Assembly: GCF_027213645.1 (NCBI RefSeq) | Contig: NZ_JAPWGL010000004.1 | Location: 434,001-498,000 of the forward strand | From: Pedobacter rhodius | Lineage (GTDB): Bacteria; Bacteroidota; Bacteroidia; Sphingobacteriales; Sphingobacteriaceae | Direction: 5' to 3' | DNA: 64,000 nucleotides | In this document: positions 17,436 through 27,239 of the stretch, in pieces | How the letters are laid out: the number at the start of each line of letters is the position of its first letter | Position numbering within the stretch: the first letter of the stretch is position 1 | The notes under the pieces: generated by a model | What the model saw: the letters and a program-made list of their open reading frames with translations, nothing else | Told to the model about the DNA's origin: nothing | Databases searched by the model: none | Made by a program: the position numbers and the translations under genes

Positions 17436-19820
17436 CTAACCTGAACAACTGATGCAGCCTTCTTCCATTGAACAAACTGGTCCGTCAACGATTTCCTCTG
17501 CAACCTGGTCTGGTGTCATTTCAGCAGGAATAACTGCTTCAATGGCTTTACCACCTTGATTTTCCACGGTAAATTTAACGGCCTGAGATGCTGCCTGTGT
17601 ACGTAAGTAATACATACCGGTTTTCAAACCTTTTTCCCATGCATAGAAGTGCATTGACGTTAATTTTGATGTATTTGGTGCATTTACGAACAAGTTTAAC
17701 GATTGCGACTGGCAGATGTACGCGCCACGGTCTGCAGCCATATCGATGATGTTACGCATCTTAATTTCCCAAACCGTTTTGTATAATTCTTTAATGTAAT
17801 CAGGAATTGCTGCAATGCCCTGGATTGAACCGTTAGCCAATATGATCTGATTTTTCATATCGTTGTTCCATAAACCTAATGCAACTAAATCTTTCAATAA
17901 GTGTTTGTTTACCACCACGAACTCTCCGCTTAATACACGACGTGTGTAAATGTTTGAAGTATATGGTTCAAAACATTCGTTATTACCCAGAATTTGAGAA
18001 GTAGATGCCGTTGGCATTGGTGCAACTAGTAAGGAGTTGTACACACCATCTTTAACTACTTTTTTGCGTAAAGCATTCCAATCCCAGCGACCGCTATCCG
18101 GCGTTACATTCCATAAATCGAACTGGAACTGGCCTTTGGATAAAGGCGAACCTTTGAAAGATTGATAAGGGCCATTTTTCACCGCTAAATCGTGAGATGC
18201 AGACATTGATGCATAATAGATCGTTTCGAAGATATCTTTATTTAAACGTTTCGCCTCATCGCTCTCGAAAGGTAAACGCAATAAGATAAATGCATCAGCC
18301 AAACCTTGTACACCTAAACCAACCGGTCTGTGGCGCATATTTGAGTTTTCAGCTTCCTGAACCGGGTAATAGTTATGGTCGATGATTTTATTCAGGTTTA
18401 GCGTTGCCTGATAAGTTACATCATATAATTTTTGGTGGTCGAACTGACCGTTGATTACGAAACGAGGTAATGCTAATGATGCTAAGTTACAAACTGCAAC
18501 TTCATCTTTAGACGTGTATTCAATAATCTCCGTGCATAAGTTAGAACTTTTTATTGTGCCTAAATTCTGTTGGTTAGATTTGCTGTTTGCGGCATCTTTA
18601 AACAACATATAAGGCGTGCCGGTTTCAATTTGAGAATCTAAAATGGCAAACCAAAGTTCTTGTGCTTTAATCGTTTTACGACCGCGACCTTCAGCTTCGT
18701 ATTTAGTGTACAAAGCTTCGAACTCCGCGCCGAAACAATCTGCTAAACCTGGTGCTTCATGCGGGCAGAATAAGGTCCAGTCGCCATTATCTTTAACACG
18801 TTGCATAAACAAATCGTTTATCCAAAGCGCATAGAACAAATCACGGGCACGCATTTCTTCTTTACCGTGGTTTTTACGCAAGTCTAAGAACTCGAAAACA
18901 TCGGCATGCCAAGGCTCTAAATAAATTGCGAAAGCCCCTTTACGTTTACCGCCGCCCTGGTCTACATAACGCGCAGTATCGTTAAATACCCGTAACATTG
19001 GAATAATACCGTTACTTGTACCATTTGTACCGCCAATGTATGAACCGGTTGCACGGATGTTGTGAATACTTAAACCAATACCACCGGCACTTTGAGAAAT
19101 CTTGGCCGTTTGTTTTAAAGTGTCATAAATACCTTCGATGCTGTCATCCTGCATGGTTAACAAGAAACATGACGACATTTGAGGTTTTGGTGTAGCCGCA
19201 TTGAATAAAGTTGGCGTAGCATGTGTAAACCAACGCTCACTCATTAAGTTATAGGTTTTGATTGCGCTTTCAATATCTTCTTTGTGGATACCAACAGAAA
19301 CACGCATAAATAAATGCTGAGGACGCTCAACAATTTTGCCGTTAACTTTTAACAGGTACGATTTTTCCAGGGTTTTAAAACCGAAATAATCGAAACCAAA
19401 ATCGCGATCGTAAATGATAGAACTATCTAAAATATCTGCATTTTTTGCAATAATCTCATAAACATCATCGGCGATAAGCGGAGCTGCTTTCTGCGCCTTC
19501 GGGTCGAAATATTCGTACAACATTTTCATCGTACCCGAGAATGACTTGGTGGTGTTTTTGTGTAAGTTAGAAACTGCGATACGCGATGCCAACAAAGCGT
19601 AATCAGGGTGTTTTGTCGTTAACGACGCGGCCGTTTCTGCTGCAAGGTTATCCAGTTCTGATGTCGTTACACCATCATATAAACCTTCGATTACCTTTTT
19701 GGCAACATCGATTGGGTCTACAAGGTCTGCATTTAAGCCATAGCACAGTTTTTGAATCCTGGCTGTGATTTTGTCAAATTGCACCGCTTCTTTGCGGCCA
19801 TCTCTTTTTAGTACGAACAT
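17436..19820 (-). CDS. nrdA: Ribonucleoside-diphosphate reductase class Ia, alpha subunit
   Basis: The 794-residue protein has an N-terminal ATP-cone (about 1-95) and the ten-stranded barrel of the large subunit. Visible catalytic residues are the redox pair C218 (in MSSCFLL) and C444 (in VAVCNLAS), with N427, C429 and E431 in the SSNLCTEI loop, C429 being the thiyl-radical site. The C-terminal shuttle pair C789/C792 lies in the GCISCSG end. It reduces ribonucleoside diphosphates to deoxy forms, allosterically controlled through the ATP-cone. The small subunit gene lies upstream on the same strand (20043-21014) with a 222-bp gap, so order is nrdB then nrdA. Confidence 0.97.
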   Translation of the reverse strand: MFVLKRDGRKEAVQFDKITARIQKLCYGLNADLVDPIDVAKKVIEGLYDGVTTSELDNLAAETAASLTTKHPDYALLASRIAVSNLHKNTTKSFSGTMKMLYEYFDPKAQKAAPLIADDVYEIIAKNADILDSSIIYDRDFGFDYFGFKTLEKSYLLKVNGKIVERPQHLFMRVSVGIHKEDIESAIKTYNLMSERWFTHATPTLFNAATPKPQMSSCFLLTMQDDSIEGIYDTLKQTAKISQSAGGIGLSIHNIRATGSYIGGTNGTSNGIIPMLRVFNDTARYVDQGGGKRKGAFAIYLEPWHADVFEFLDLRKNHGKEEMRARDLFYALWINDLFMQRVKDNGDWTLFCPHEAPGLADCFGAEFEALYTKYEAEGRGRKTIKAQELWFAILDSQIETGTPYMLFKDAANSKSNQQNLGTIKSSNLCTEIIEYTSKDEVAVCNLASLALPRFVINGQFDHQKLYDVTYQATLNLNKIIDHNYYPVQEAENSNMRHRPVGLGVQGLADAFILLRLPFESDEAKRLNKDIFETIYYASMSASHDLAVKNGPYQSFKGSPLSKGQFQFDLWNVTPDSGRWDWNALRKKVVKDGVYNSLLVAPMPTASTSQILGNNECFEPYTSNIYTRRVLSGEFVVVNKHLLKDLVALGLWNNDMKNQIILANGSIQGIAAIPDYIKELYKTVWEIKMRNIIDMAADRGAYICQSQSLNLFVNAPNTSKLTSMHFYAWEKGLKTGMYYLRTQAASQAVKFTVENQGGKAIEAVIPAEMTPDQVAEEIVDGPVCSMEEGCISCSG

Positions 19821-20010
19821 AATTTATGAGATTTATTTTTTGTATTTAGTACCGAGTATCAAGTATCAAGACCTGCTCATCGATTTAATAATTTCTGTTT
19901 ATCTTTTTTCTCGCATCAGATTTTTACCTCATGCTTTTATTTTTAAAGGGCATTAATGAACGCTCTTTGTTCAGTTATCTTCGTGCCTCGCCATGATGAT
20001 ATGTGGAGGT

Positions 20011-20045
20011 TTTCAGCTTTAGCCTTTTTGCTTTAAGCTTTCTTA
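20011..20045 (-). repeat. Post-stop heptamer array after nrdB (NNNAAAG units)
   Basis: On the minus strand, starting at the nrdB TAA, the sequence reads in 7-base steps CTTAAAG, CAAAAAG, GCTAAAG, CTGAAAA. The same NNNAAAG unit follows dapB and the BtuF-like gene. Confidence 0.6.
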
Positions 20046-21014
20046 AAAATCTTCATCTAAAGAAAACGCCTGTTTATTATTATCAGCAGAAGTTAGTACA
20101 CCACTTTTCTGATAATCGCCAACGCGTTTTTCGAAGAAATTGGTTTTTCCCTGCAATGAAATCATTTCCATAAAATCGAATGGATTAGTTGCATTGTAGA
20201 TTTTTTTGTAACCTAATTCCTGTAACCATCTATCCGCTACAAATTCGATATACTGACTCATTAATTTTGCATTCATACCAATTAAAGCAACCGGTAAAGC
20301 ATCGGTAACAAATTCTTTTTCGATTTCTACAGCATCGCTGATGATTCCATGAACTTGTTCTTCACTTAATTTATTGCTCAGCATGCTGTACAATAAACAG
20401 GCAAATTCACAATGAGAACCCTCATCTCTCGAGATTAATTCATTACTGAAGGTTAAACCCGGCATTAAGCCACGTTTCTTTAACCAGAAAATAGAGCAGA
20501 AACTTCCGCTGAAGAAAATACCTTCAACTGCGGCAAATGCAACTAAACGTTCCGCAAAAGTTCCGTTTTCAATCCAGCGCAAAGCCCATTCTGCTTTTCT
20601 TTTCACTGCCGGAACAGTATCAATAGCATGGAATAAACGGTCTTTCTCTTCCGGATCTTTAATGTACGTATCAATTAATAAAGCATAAGTTTCGGCGTGA
20701 ATATTTTCCATCATAATCTGGAAACCATAAAAACAACGCGCTTCAGGCAATTGTACCTCACTCATGAAGTTTACAGCAAGGTTTTCGTTTACAATACCAT
20801 CGCTGGCAGAAAAGAAAGCAAGAATATGAGAAATGAAATGTCTTTCGCCATCATTTAAATTATCCCAGTGTTTTTGATCATCAGAAAGATCAATTTCCTC
20901 TGCGGTCCAAAAACTTGCTTCGGTCTTTTTATACATTTCCCATATTTTTGGATATTTTATGGGTAAAAGCACAAACCGATCTTTATTTTCCTGTAGTAGT
21001 AATTCCTGTTCCAT
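20043..21014 (-). CDS. nrdB: Ribonucleoside-diphosphate reductase class Ia, beta subunit
   Basis: Counted from the ATG at 21014, the protein has 323 residues and carries the di-iron ligands D72, E103 and H106 plus the later DEGSHCEF pair. Y110 sits seven after E103 exactly where the radical tyrosine of class Ia R2 proteins lies (E-x2-H-x3-Y). An in-frame ATG 17 codons further upstream exists, but the extra residues ([12 protein letters not shown]...) do not fit the family, which starts just before the [13 protein letters not shown] segment. NrdB makes the tyrosyl radical used by NrdA. No convincing promoter was found just upstream. Confidence 0.96.
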   Translation of the reverse strand: MEQELLLQENKDRFVLLPIKYPKIWEMYKKTEASFWTAEEIDLSDDQKHWDNLNDGERHFISHILAFFSASDGIVNENLAVNFMSEVQLPEARCFYGFQIMMENIHAETYALLIDTYIKDPEEKDRLFHAIDTVPAVKRKAEWALRWIENGTFAERLVAFAAVEGIFFSGSFCSIFWLKKRGLMPGLTFSNELISRDEGSHCEFACLLYSMLSNKLSEEQVHGIISDAVEIEKEFVTDALPVALIGMNAKLMSQYIEFVADRWLQELGYKKIYNATNPFDFMEMISLQGKTNFFEKRVGDYQKSGVLTSADNNKQAFSLDEDF

Positions 21015-21466
21015 ACGCTGATATTTTTTAACCTCATTATAAACAGAGCCGACAAAACCACACATCCACCAATTTTATATGATGATTGTAATGTCTTTTA
21101 TCAAAACTCTTGTAGTGAAAGTGTTAACGCCTTCGCCTTTTAAACAACTTATTTTTAGTTAGGGAAATTTCACATCTGCACTAGAGCAATGCATTTGTAA
21201 AATCCTAAAAATTAAGCTTTTATATATGTTTTAAAGCGAAAGAAGTTAAAGAACTTTGTTATAACAAATATATATACGATGATACTTTTTCGTTGATCAA
21301 AGTTGTTAACACTATATCGATTCAGGTGGATAAATCCATTAGTTAAATATCATTTTCAGGCAAAAAAAAAGCTAATCATTTCTTTTTAAGGGTTTAATAA
21401 ACCAGTAAGAGTGTTAATAACTTAATTTTAGCTGAAAAAATAGCCTGCATTACTGTATAATAAATA
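21015..21466. other. Gene-free stretch upstream of nrdB
   Basis: This 452-bp AT-rich gap separates nrdB from the RlpA gene and should hold the promoter of the ribonucleotide reductase genes. I saw no TAnnTTTG element at a sensible distance. A half-match to an NrdR box is at 21309-21324 but is not convincing. No coding frame is visible. Confidence 0.5.
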
Positions 21467-21847
21467 TTACTCAACCGTATAGCTAAGCTTCACTCTGGCA
21501 ATTCCCTTTTGATAGATACCAATCTGTTTTGCAGCACGTTCTGATAAATCTATAGCAAGTTTTTTTGAATATGGGCCCCTGTCATTTACTTTAACGATAA
21601 CAGATTTTCCATTGTCCGGATTGGTTACGGTAACCATTGTTCCGATTGGGAGGGTACGGTGTGCCGCCGTTAACTTTTTTGCCCTGTATTTGGCGCCGCT
21701 GGTGGTTCGGCGACCTTCGAATTTTCTGTGGTAATAAGTTGCGAGAACTGTTTTTTTGATGCTATCCGGCTGATTTGTTGAATCCGAATTTTGTGCCTTA
21801 CCCTTTAAAAACAACAAACAAAAACTTAATAACAGAACATACTTCAT
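21467..21847 (-). CDS. RlpA-like septal ring protein (double-psi beta-barrel)
   Basis: A 126-residue protein with a signal peptide (about 1-18, ending KGKAQ) and a single double-psi beta-barrel domain. The domain has the RlpA hallmarks: ATYYHRKFEGRRTTSG at its start, LPIGTMVTVTNPDNGKSVIVKVNDRGP in the middle, and LAIDLSERAAKQIG with the catalytic-type aspartate. RlpA enzymes cleave naked glycan strands at the division site. This form is short and has no SPOR domain, so location by SPOR binding is not expected. It stands alone in the minus strand with its own flanking gaps. Confidence 0.88.
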   Translation of the reverse strand: MKYVLLLSFCLLFLKGKAQNSDSTNQPDSIKKTVLATYYHRKFEGRRTTSGAKYRAKKLTAAHRTLPIGTMVTVTNPDNGKSVIVKVNDRGPYSKKLAIDLSERAAKQIGIYQKGIARVKLSYTVE

Positions 21848-22017
21848 AGGCTAAAATTTCTTTGTCGAGCCTGCAAATATAAGCATTTAGTTTATAATCA
21901 ATAAATTGTGGAAAATTTGCAGGTCTGAAGCTCAAAGTACGACGACTAAAAACGCAAAATCAGCGATGTGAAATGAGACTTGCCTCTAAAGAAAGAGCGG
22001 TAAAATTAATTAAGTAT

Positions 22018-22054
22018 AAATAAAAAAAGGCGTACAACTTACGCTGTACGCCTT
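22018..22054 (-). terminator. Rho-independent terminator of msrB
   Basis: Perfect 9-bp inverted repeat AAGGCGTAC (22027-22035) / GTACGCCTT (22046-22054), followed on the minus strand by TTTTTTTATTTA. About 25 bases after the msrB stop. Confidence 0.9.
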
Positions 22055-22077
22055 AACCTAACCCAACTATACCCACC

Positions 22078-22581
22078 TTACTTTTTATCAGGCACGAAAT
22101 TCATCGAGATGGAATTTACACAATGACGGGTGTCTTTATTGGTAAATCCTTCACCTAAAAATACGTGACCTAAATGTGCACCACAATTGGCACAAACGAT
22201 TTCTGTACGTGATCCGTCCGGATCAGGAATTCTTTTAACAGCGCCTTTAATTTCGTCATCAAAGGCCGGCCATCCGCAATGGGCATCAAACTTACTTTCG
22301 GAACGATACAGTGCTGCGTTGCAACGCTTGCAAGTATAGGTGCCCTTATCTGTTGTATGCTCATATTTACCGGTACCAGGGTACTCGGTTCCTTTATTTA
22401 CAATTACTCTCTCTTCTTCGGGGGTTAATGGATTCCAGTTCATTTTATTCTTTTGCGATATTTTTTCTGTTCCCTGCGATTGTTTTACATCATTTTTTTC
22501 CTGTTTCTGTGCACAGGCGGAAAAACCTGTAGTTAAAATAACAGCTGAAATTAAAAATAGTTTATTTAACATTGTTTTCAT
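22078..22581 (-). CDS. msrB: Lipoprotein peptide-methionine (R)-S-oxide reductase
   Basis: The 167-residue protein has a lipoprotein signal with C23 in GFSAC as the likely lipidated cysteine, so it acts at the envelope. The MsrB domain (about 48-165) has the structural zinc cysteines C84/C87 and C130/C133, the HCGWPAF segment, and the catalytic cysteine C154 in RHCVNSISMNF. It reduces the R form of methionine sulfoxide in proteins. The periplasmic location suggests repair of oxidised envelope proteins; no fused MsrA or electron-donor domain is present. Flanked by a strong terminator, it is probably a single-gene unit. Confidence 0.95.
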   Translation of the reverse strand: MKTMLNKLFLISAVILTTGFSACAQKQEKNDVKQSQGTEKISQKNKMNWNPLTPEEERVIVNKGTEYPGTGKYEHTTDKGTYTCKRCNAALYRSESKFDAHCGWPAFDDEIKGAVKRIPDPDGSRTEIVCANCGAHLGHVFLGEGFTNKDTRHCVNSISMNFVPDKK

Positions 22582-22899
22582 AGTCTAATATACGCTACAG
22601 ACTTCTTTTTGGTTTGTCGGTTTAAGGGTTTAATGCTCTATTTACAGAATAATGATAAATGGTTTTTTAAACTTTATTCCGATAGAGTTTGTCGGTTTTT
22701 GTTTTGTATGCTATAGGAGAGAAAACAAAGGTTATTCCTAAACTTAAATTTACTAAAAGCTTTAAGATTCCCGCCTGCGCGAGACTGACGGACTTATTAA
22801 AAAGAAGAAAACAGCTTTGTGTTCATTGCGCCTTTGTGGTTAAATAAAAAAGCGCCCCGAAACTAATCGAAACGCTTTCATTTATGTAAATTTTAAATC
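22582..22899. other. Gene-free stretch between msrB and sucD
   Basis: 318 bp holding the sucD terminator at its right end and a REP-like fragment (about 22764-22790, GATTCCCGCCTGCGC...) that resembles 12833-12846. Nothing else recognisable. Confidence 0.5.
22843..22878 (-). terminator. Probable terminator of sucD
   Basis: Arms AAAGCG (22849-22854) / CGCTTT (22873-22878) with an 18-base loop, then TTTTTTATTTAA on the minus strand. The short stem lowers confidence. Confidence 0.6.
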
Positions 22900-23772
22900 T
22901 TACTTAGCTAATTCTTCTGCCATTGCAGCGCCGATTTCAGCAGGGCTTTCTACCACACGAATACCACATTCACGCATAATCTTCATTTTAGCCGCAGCCG
23001 TATCGTCAGCACCGCCTACGATAGCACCAGCATGACCCATTCTACGTCCCGGAGGCGCAGTCTGACCAGCGATGAAACCAACAACCGGCTTGGTACCGTT
23101 TTCTTTGATCCAACGGGCAGCTTCCGCTTCCATTCCGCCACCAATTTCACCAATCATGATGATACCGTGTGTATCAGGATCGTTCATTAATAATTTAACC
23201 GCTTCAACTGTTGGTGTACCAATAATTGGGTCGCCACCGATACCGATAGCTGTTGTAATACCTAACCCGGCTTTAACAACCTGGTCTACCGCTTCGTAGG
23301 TTAAAGTTCCTGATTTTGAAACCACACCTACATGACCTTTTTTGAAGATGAAACCTGGCATGATACCAATTTTAGCTTCATCAGCAGTGATTACGCCCGG
23401 GCAATTAGGACCAATAAGCGTAACATCGCGGTCTGAAATATATTCTTTAACCTGAATCATATCCTTAGTCGGGATACCCTCAGTAATACAAACAATCACT
23501 TTAATACCACCTTCGGCAGCTTCCATAATCGCATCAGCAGCAAAAGCCGGCGGCACGAAAATGATAGATACATTTGCACCCGTTTTATCAACGGCATCTT
23601 TAACAGTATTAAAAACAGGCTTATCTAAATGCGATTGCCCACCTTTGCCAGGTGTTACACCACCAACTACGTTTGTACCATATGCAAGCATCTGCTCTGC
23701 ATGGTAAGTTCCTTCGTTTCCGGTAAAACCCTGAACGATAACCTTAGAATCTTTATTTACTAAAACGCTCAT
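22900..23772 (-). CDS. sucD: Succinyl-CoA synthetase (ADP-forming) subunit alpha
   Basis: The 290-residue length is usual for the family. It shows the CoA-binding N-terminal Rossmann domain ([18 protein letters not shown]), the [11 protein letters not shown] segment, GPNCPGVIT, and the phosphorylated histidine H247 in [12 protein letters not shown]. With SucC it makes ATP from succinyl-CoA in the citric acid cycle. SucC is not adjacent, which is common in Bacteroidetes. It has a consensus housekeeping promoter 19 bases upstream of its ATG. Confidence 0.97.
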   Translation of the reverse strand: MSVLVNKDSKVIVQGFTGNEGTYHAEQMLAYGTNVVGGVTPGKGGQSHLDKPVFNTVKDAVDKTGANVSIIFVPPAFAADAIMEAAEGGIKVIVCITEGIPTKDMIQVKEYISDRDVTLIGPNCPGVITADEAKIGIMPGFIFKKGHVGVVSKSGTLTYEAVDQVVKAGLGITTAIGIGGDPIIGTPTVEAVKLLMNDPDTHGIIMIGEIGGGMEAEAARWIKENGTKPVVGFIAGQTAPPGRRMGHAGAIVGGADDTAAAKMKIMRECGIRVVESPAEIGAAMAEELAK

Positions 23773-23790
23773 GTATCATTTTTTTTTGTG

Positions 23791-23821
23791 CAAAGCTAAT
23801 ATTATTGACTGGAAAGTCAAA
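23791..23821 (-). promoter_or_regulatory. Consensus Bacteroidetes housekeeping promoter of sucD
   Basis: On the minus strand TTTG (23821-23818), a 19-base spacer, then TAGCTTTG (23798-23791): an exact match to TTTG-N19-TAnnTTTG. The best promoter in the window and support for the taxonomic assignment. Confidence 0.85.
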
Positions 23822-23891
23822 CCGAAAAGCATATTATTTGGCCCGTTTTTTCAGGAAAATGTAAGGAATTCATTCAGGGCTGCTTCAGTCT

Positions 23892-23922
23892 AACCCCTAA
23901 GGTTTTTAAAACCTTGTGGTTT
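23892..23922. repeat. Palindrome of the AACCC-TAAGGTTTT family, copy 1
   Basis: Arms AACCCCTAAGGTTTT and AAAACCTTGTGGTTT. A second copy is at 31524-31556. It reaches the rlmF stop codon (23921-23923) and may act as its terminator, though without a T-run. Confidence 0.65.
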
Positions 23923-24892
23923 ATGCTTTTACTTTCCATCCCTTTACCCATTCAGCCTGCGCAGCTTCGTCATGAAATGTCCAGGCCACGAACCGACTAA
24001 CTTTTTGCCCCTGATTCATTTGAACGGTTGTAACTTCAAAGGCCTTTGCTTTAATTAAAGCACTGTAAATACTTTTCAGGTTTGCACTTTTAGAAACCAG
24101 CGATGTAAACCACAAACATTGGTTGGAAATCTGCGCACTTTGAATAATCATTTGCTCTACAAAAGCACGCTCACCACCCGGGCACCACAGTTCGGCTTTG
24201 TTTCCACCGAAGTTTAATACATGTTTTACTTCCTTTTCTGTGCCGCCTAAATTACGCCATTTCTGACGCGTTCCCTGCTCTGCTTCTTTTAAAGATGCAT
24301 GGAATGGAGGATTACAAACTACTGCATCAAATTTTTCTTTCGCACCAACAATACCTCTGAAAATACCCATTTTTGATGGCTGCAAACGAATTTCGATGGC
24401 ACCCTGCAAAGATTTATTAGCATCAACAATACGCTTTGCAGATTCAACTGAAAGTGGATCTATTTCAGAGCCGACAAAGTTCCAGCCGTATTCCTGATGC
24501 CCGATAATCGGATAAATACAATTTGCACCTACACCAATATCCAAAACTTTAATATTGTTTCCTTTCGGAAGTTTCCCCTTGTTACTCGAACCTAAAAGGT
24601 CGGCAACATAATGGATGTAATCCGCTCTGCCGGGTATTGGCGGACAAAGATAATCCTTCGGAATATCCCATTGCGGTATATCATAAAAATGTTTCAACAA
24701 TGCCCTATTCAAAGCTTTAACAGCGCTTTGATCAGCAAAATCAATTGAATCATCATCATGCTCATTTTTAAAAACGAACCGTTTTAATTCTTTAGATGTG
24801 CCAATAAGTTGTTTAAAATTGTAACGCGAACGATGTTTGTTGCGTGGATGTAACTCGCTTTTTTCTGAGCGGTTATTTTCTTTTTGAGCCAA
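23921..24892 (-). CDS. rlmF: 23S rRNA (adenine(1618)-N6)-methyltransferase
   Basis: The 323-residue protein has the family opening LHPRNKHRSRYNF (about 15-27), a class I SAM-binding motif DIGVGANCIYPIIG (118-131), and the adenine-N6 methyltransferase motif NPPF (194-197), followed by the family-specific RQKWRNLGG stretch. RlmF methylates A1618 of 23S rRNA. No ATG precedes the conserved region in frame; the start is a TTG at 24892. The upstream gap holds the six-unit heptamer array at 24969-25010. Confidence 0.93.
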   Translation of the reverse strand: MAQKENNRSEKSELHPRNKHRSRYNFKQLIGTSKELKRFVFKNEHDDDSIDFADQSAVKALNRALLKHFYDIPQWDIPKDYLCPPIPGRADYIHYVADLLGSSNKGKLPKGNNIKVLDIGVGANCIYPIIGHQEYGWNFVGSEIDPLSVESAKRIVDANKSLQGAIEIRLQPSKMGIFRGIVGAKEKFDAVVCNPPFHASLKEAEQGTRQKWRNLGGTEKEVKHVLNFGGNKAELWCPGGERAFVEQMIIQSAQISNQCLWFTSLVSKSANLKSIYSALIKAKAFEVTTVQMNQGQKVSRFVAWTFHDEAAQAEWVKGWKVKA

Positions 24893-24968
24893 TGTGCTAT
24901 GTTTTAATTAAACAAGCTGTGTGCTTGTTTCTAATGCAAAGGTACAGAAAAGAGTTGAGCTTATGGAA

Positions 24969-25096
24969 GATGGACGATGGACGATGGACGATGGACGATG
25001 GACGATGGACTTAGAAGTTGTCTTGAGGATAGGTTTAATCAGTTGAAAGATTTAATTTGTTTTTTCCAGTCCCCCTGCAACTTTTAACCCCAACCT
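24969..25096. repeat. Heptamer hairpin-type element H1
   Basis: Six perfect tandem copies of GATGGAC (24969-25010) are followed by a core beginning TTAGAAGTTGT and containing AGGTTTAATC, then a tail that abuts the glt TAG stop codon (25095-25097). The core and tail match element H2 at 30098-30203, but the heptamer unit is different. Confidence 0.85.
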
Positions 25097-26351
25097 ATTT
25101 TACCGCATTTAAATACTTTTCCTCGTCAAATTGATTTTCACTCTTGGCAATAACAATCGTCGCCACGCCATTGCCGATTACATTTGTTATCGCCCTGGCT
25201 TCGCTCATAAATCTATCAACGCCTATTAAAATGGAGATGTGCTCAATCGGCATTATTTTTAAAGCGGTTAATGTCGAAACTAAAACAATAAAACCACTTC
25301 CTGTAACACCGGCTGCACCTTTTGAAGTGACCATTAGCACACCCAAAACCGTAATTTGTTGCCCGATGGATAAATCGACGTGGAAAACCTGACAAAGAAA
25401 AATTACAGCCATAGCCAAATAAATCGCTGTTCCATCTAAATTAAACGAATAACCTGTCGGGATAACCAAACCCACAACTGATTTATCGCAACCAATAGCT
25501 TCCATTTTCTGCATCATACTTGGCAAAGCCGATTCTGAAGAAGATGTACCCAACACAATTAAAATCTCCTGGCGGATAAATTTGAGGTATTGCCAAAGGC
25601 TAAAATTATAATACCTGCAGATTCCGTTCAGCACCACAAAAATAAATAAAATGCAGGTCAGATACACCGAACCCATCAGCTTTGCCATACCCACAATACT
25701 TTGCAAACCATGGGTACCGATGCTGAAAGCCATACCGCCGAAGGCACCGATTGGTGCTAAACGCATAATTACTTTCATAATTTTAAACAAAACCTTGGAA
25801 ATTTTGTCGAAAGCATTTAAAACTGATGTGCCTTCACCGCCAAGTTTATTCAGACCATAGCCAAAAAGAATGGCAAACAATAAAATTTGCAAAATATTTC
25901 CTTCGGCAAAAGCTGCAATAACATTATGTGGAATTATATGCAGAAAAAACTCTGCCCAGTTCATATCCTTCGCTTGTTCTGCATAACCCGCAATCTTTGT
26001 GGTGTCGCCGGCTTTGGCAACCATCCCGGCGCCAGGTTGAAGTACATTTGCAACCACCAGACCAATCGCAATTGCAACAGTACTCACGATCTCAAAATAC
26101 AACAGTGCTTTGCCACCAACTCGTCCCACTTTTTTCATATCGCCCATGTGAGCAATACCTAAAACAATTGTAAAGAAAATAATCGGGGCAATTAACATGC
26201 TAATCAGGTTGATAAAACCCTGACTGATTAGTTTCGCCGTTGGCGCAAACCCCGGAAAATATGTTCCAATGGAGATACCCAGGATTATCGCTATAATAAC
26301 CTGAAATGTTAAATTAGAAAATACTTGCTTTATAAATTTTATAGATATCAT
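25095..26351 (-). CDS. Dicarboxylate/amino acid:cation symporter (DAACS family)
   Basis: The 418-residue membrane protein has the eight-helix, two-hairpin fold of the glutamate/aspartate transporters. The serine-rich hairpin SSSESALPSMMQKM, the NLDGTAIYLAM segment, the second hairpin SKGAAGVTGSGFIVL, and the substrate/cation site DRFMSEARAITNVIGNG are all visible. It takes up dicarboxylates such as aspartate, glutamate or succinate with protons or sodium. It is the third gene of an operon after isoaspartyl peptidase and cyanophycinase (54-bp gap), which makes aspartate a likely substrate (inference). Its TAG stop is at the edge of repeat H1. Confidence 0.93.
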   Translation of the reverse strand: MISIKFIKQVFSNLTFQVIIAIILGISIGTYFPGFAPTAKLISQGFINLISMLIAPIIFFTIVLGIAHMGDMKKVGRVGGKALLYFEIVSTVAIAIGLVVANVLQPGAGMVAKAGDTTKIAGYAEQAKDMNWAEFFLHIIPHNVIAAFAEGNILQILLFAILFGYGLNKLGGEGTSVLNAFDKISKVLFKIMKVIMRLAPIGAFGGMAFSIGTHGLQSIVGMAKLMGSVYLTCILFIFVVLNGICRYYNFSLWQYLKFIRQEILIVLGTSSSESALPSMMQKMEAIGCDKSVVGLVIPTGYSFNLDGTAIYLAMAVIFLCQVFHVDLSIGQQITVLGVLMVTSKGAAGVTGSGFIVLVSTLTALKIMPIEHISILIGVDRFMSEARAITNVIGNGVATIVIAKSENQFDEEKYLNAVK

Positions 26352-26405
26352 TTCCTCAATTTAGAGCATGAAAAATAGAATTATTTTTTCTGTTGTTGAA
26401 ATAAA

Positions 26406-27239
26406 TTATGGTAAGATATCGATTACATCGCCGGCTGTAAAAATTCCAAAATCGGCCTGGTTAAACTTCAGTAAACCCTTATTTGTTTTCTTTAAATCTT
26501 TTGGCTTCGCCAATCGAATAACCTGGCTATCACCTGCTACGGTTGCTTTATTGCCATGAACGATGATGGCTGTACTTTCATCAATACCAACACAAATTAA
26601 ATCAGGATGAGCTGCCAAGGCTGAAACTAGTCTGTTGTAACGGTTGCGCTTTAAAAAATGCTGGTCGATTATTGTATTTTCCAACAAACCCATTCCTTCT
26701 TCAAACTCGATGTTTTTATCCCAAAGCTTATTAAAGGTTTCTTTATAAACGGTGTCTAAAAGTTGGTTGCCGGTAATCATATACTTGCTCATTACCGCAG
26801 CGCCGGCACTGGTACCGGCAATGGTAGAGCCATTTTTATAAGCCTGGCGAATGGCGTTGTAAACAGGTGTATTTAAAACAGCTTTCATAAAACGGCTTTG
26901 GTCGCCGCCTAAAATGTAAATCAGTTTTGCAGCCGATAAAGAATCAATCCATTTTCTATCATTTACATCATGTTTGCTGAAATTAAAATTCTTAACCGGG
27001 TGACTATCGAGTTTTTTTAATTGTGCCGAAATACTTTTAAAACCTGAATCGGGAATGGTACTTGCCATTGGCAAAACGATAATGTAATCACCAGATTTTA
27101 ATTTAGCCGTTTGCAGCATTTCCTTCATCAATTCATCGGAGCGGTTTCCACCGCCTATTATGAACAGATTACCTTTATTCTGAGCAATTGCTGCAAAGCA
27201 AAAAACTATTAAAGCGCAAAAAGCGAGGAGTTTTTTCAT
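26406..27239 (-). CDS. cphB: Secreted cyanophycinase-like S51 serine peptidase
   Basis: The 277-residue protein has a signal peptide (1-20) and the S51 fold: FIIGGGNRSDE at the start, LGGDQSRF (about 110-117), the nucleophile S144 in AGTSAGAAVMS, and the IIDQHFLKRNRYNRLV segment with the catalytic histidine. Cyanophycinases cut the storage polymer multi-L-arginyl-poly-L-aspartate into beta-Asp-Arg dipeptides. The start ATG overlaps the stop of the isoaspartyl peptidase gene by one base (TAATG), so the two are translationally coupled; that enzyme hydrolyses exactly such dipeptides. S51 also includes alpha-aspartyl dipeptidases, so the substrate is inferred from context. Confidence 0.88.
   Translation of the reverse strand: MKKLLAFCALIVFCFAAIAQNKGNLFIIGGGNRSDELMKEMLQTAKLKSGDYIIVLPMASTIPDSGFKSISAQLKKLDSHPVKNFNFSKHDVNDRKWIDSLSAAKLIYILGGDQSRFMKAVLNTPVYNAIRQAYKNGSTIAGTSAGAAVMSKYMITGNQLLDTVYKETFNKLWDKNIEFEEGMGLLENTIIDQHFLKRNRYNRLVSALAAHPDLICVGIDESTAIIVHGNKATVAGDSQVIRLAKPKDLKKTNKGLLKFNQADFGIFTAGDVIDILP

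Noticed and set aside
21309..21324. Possible NrdR box (ACACTATAT...) upstream of nrdB
   Set aside because: Only about 11 of 16 positions fit, there is no second box at the usual 31-32 bp spacing, and AT-rich DNA makes such matches likely by chance.
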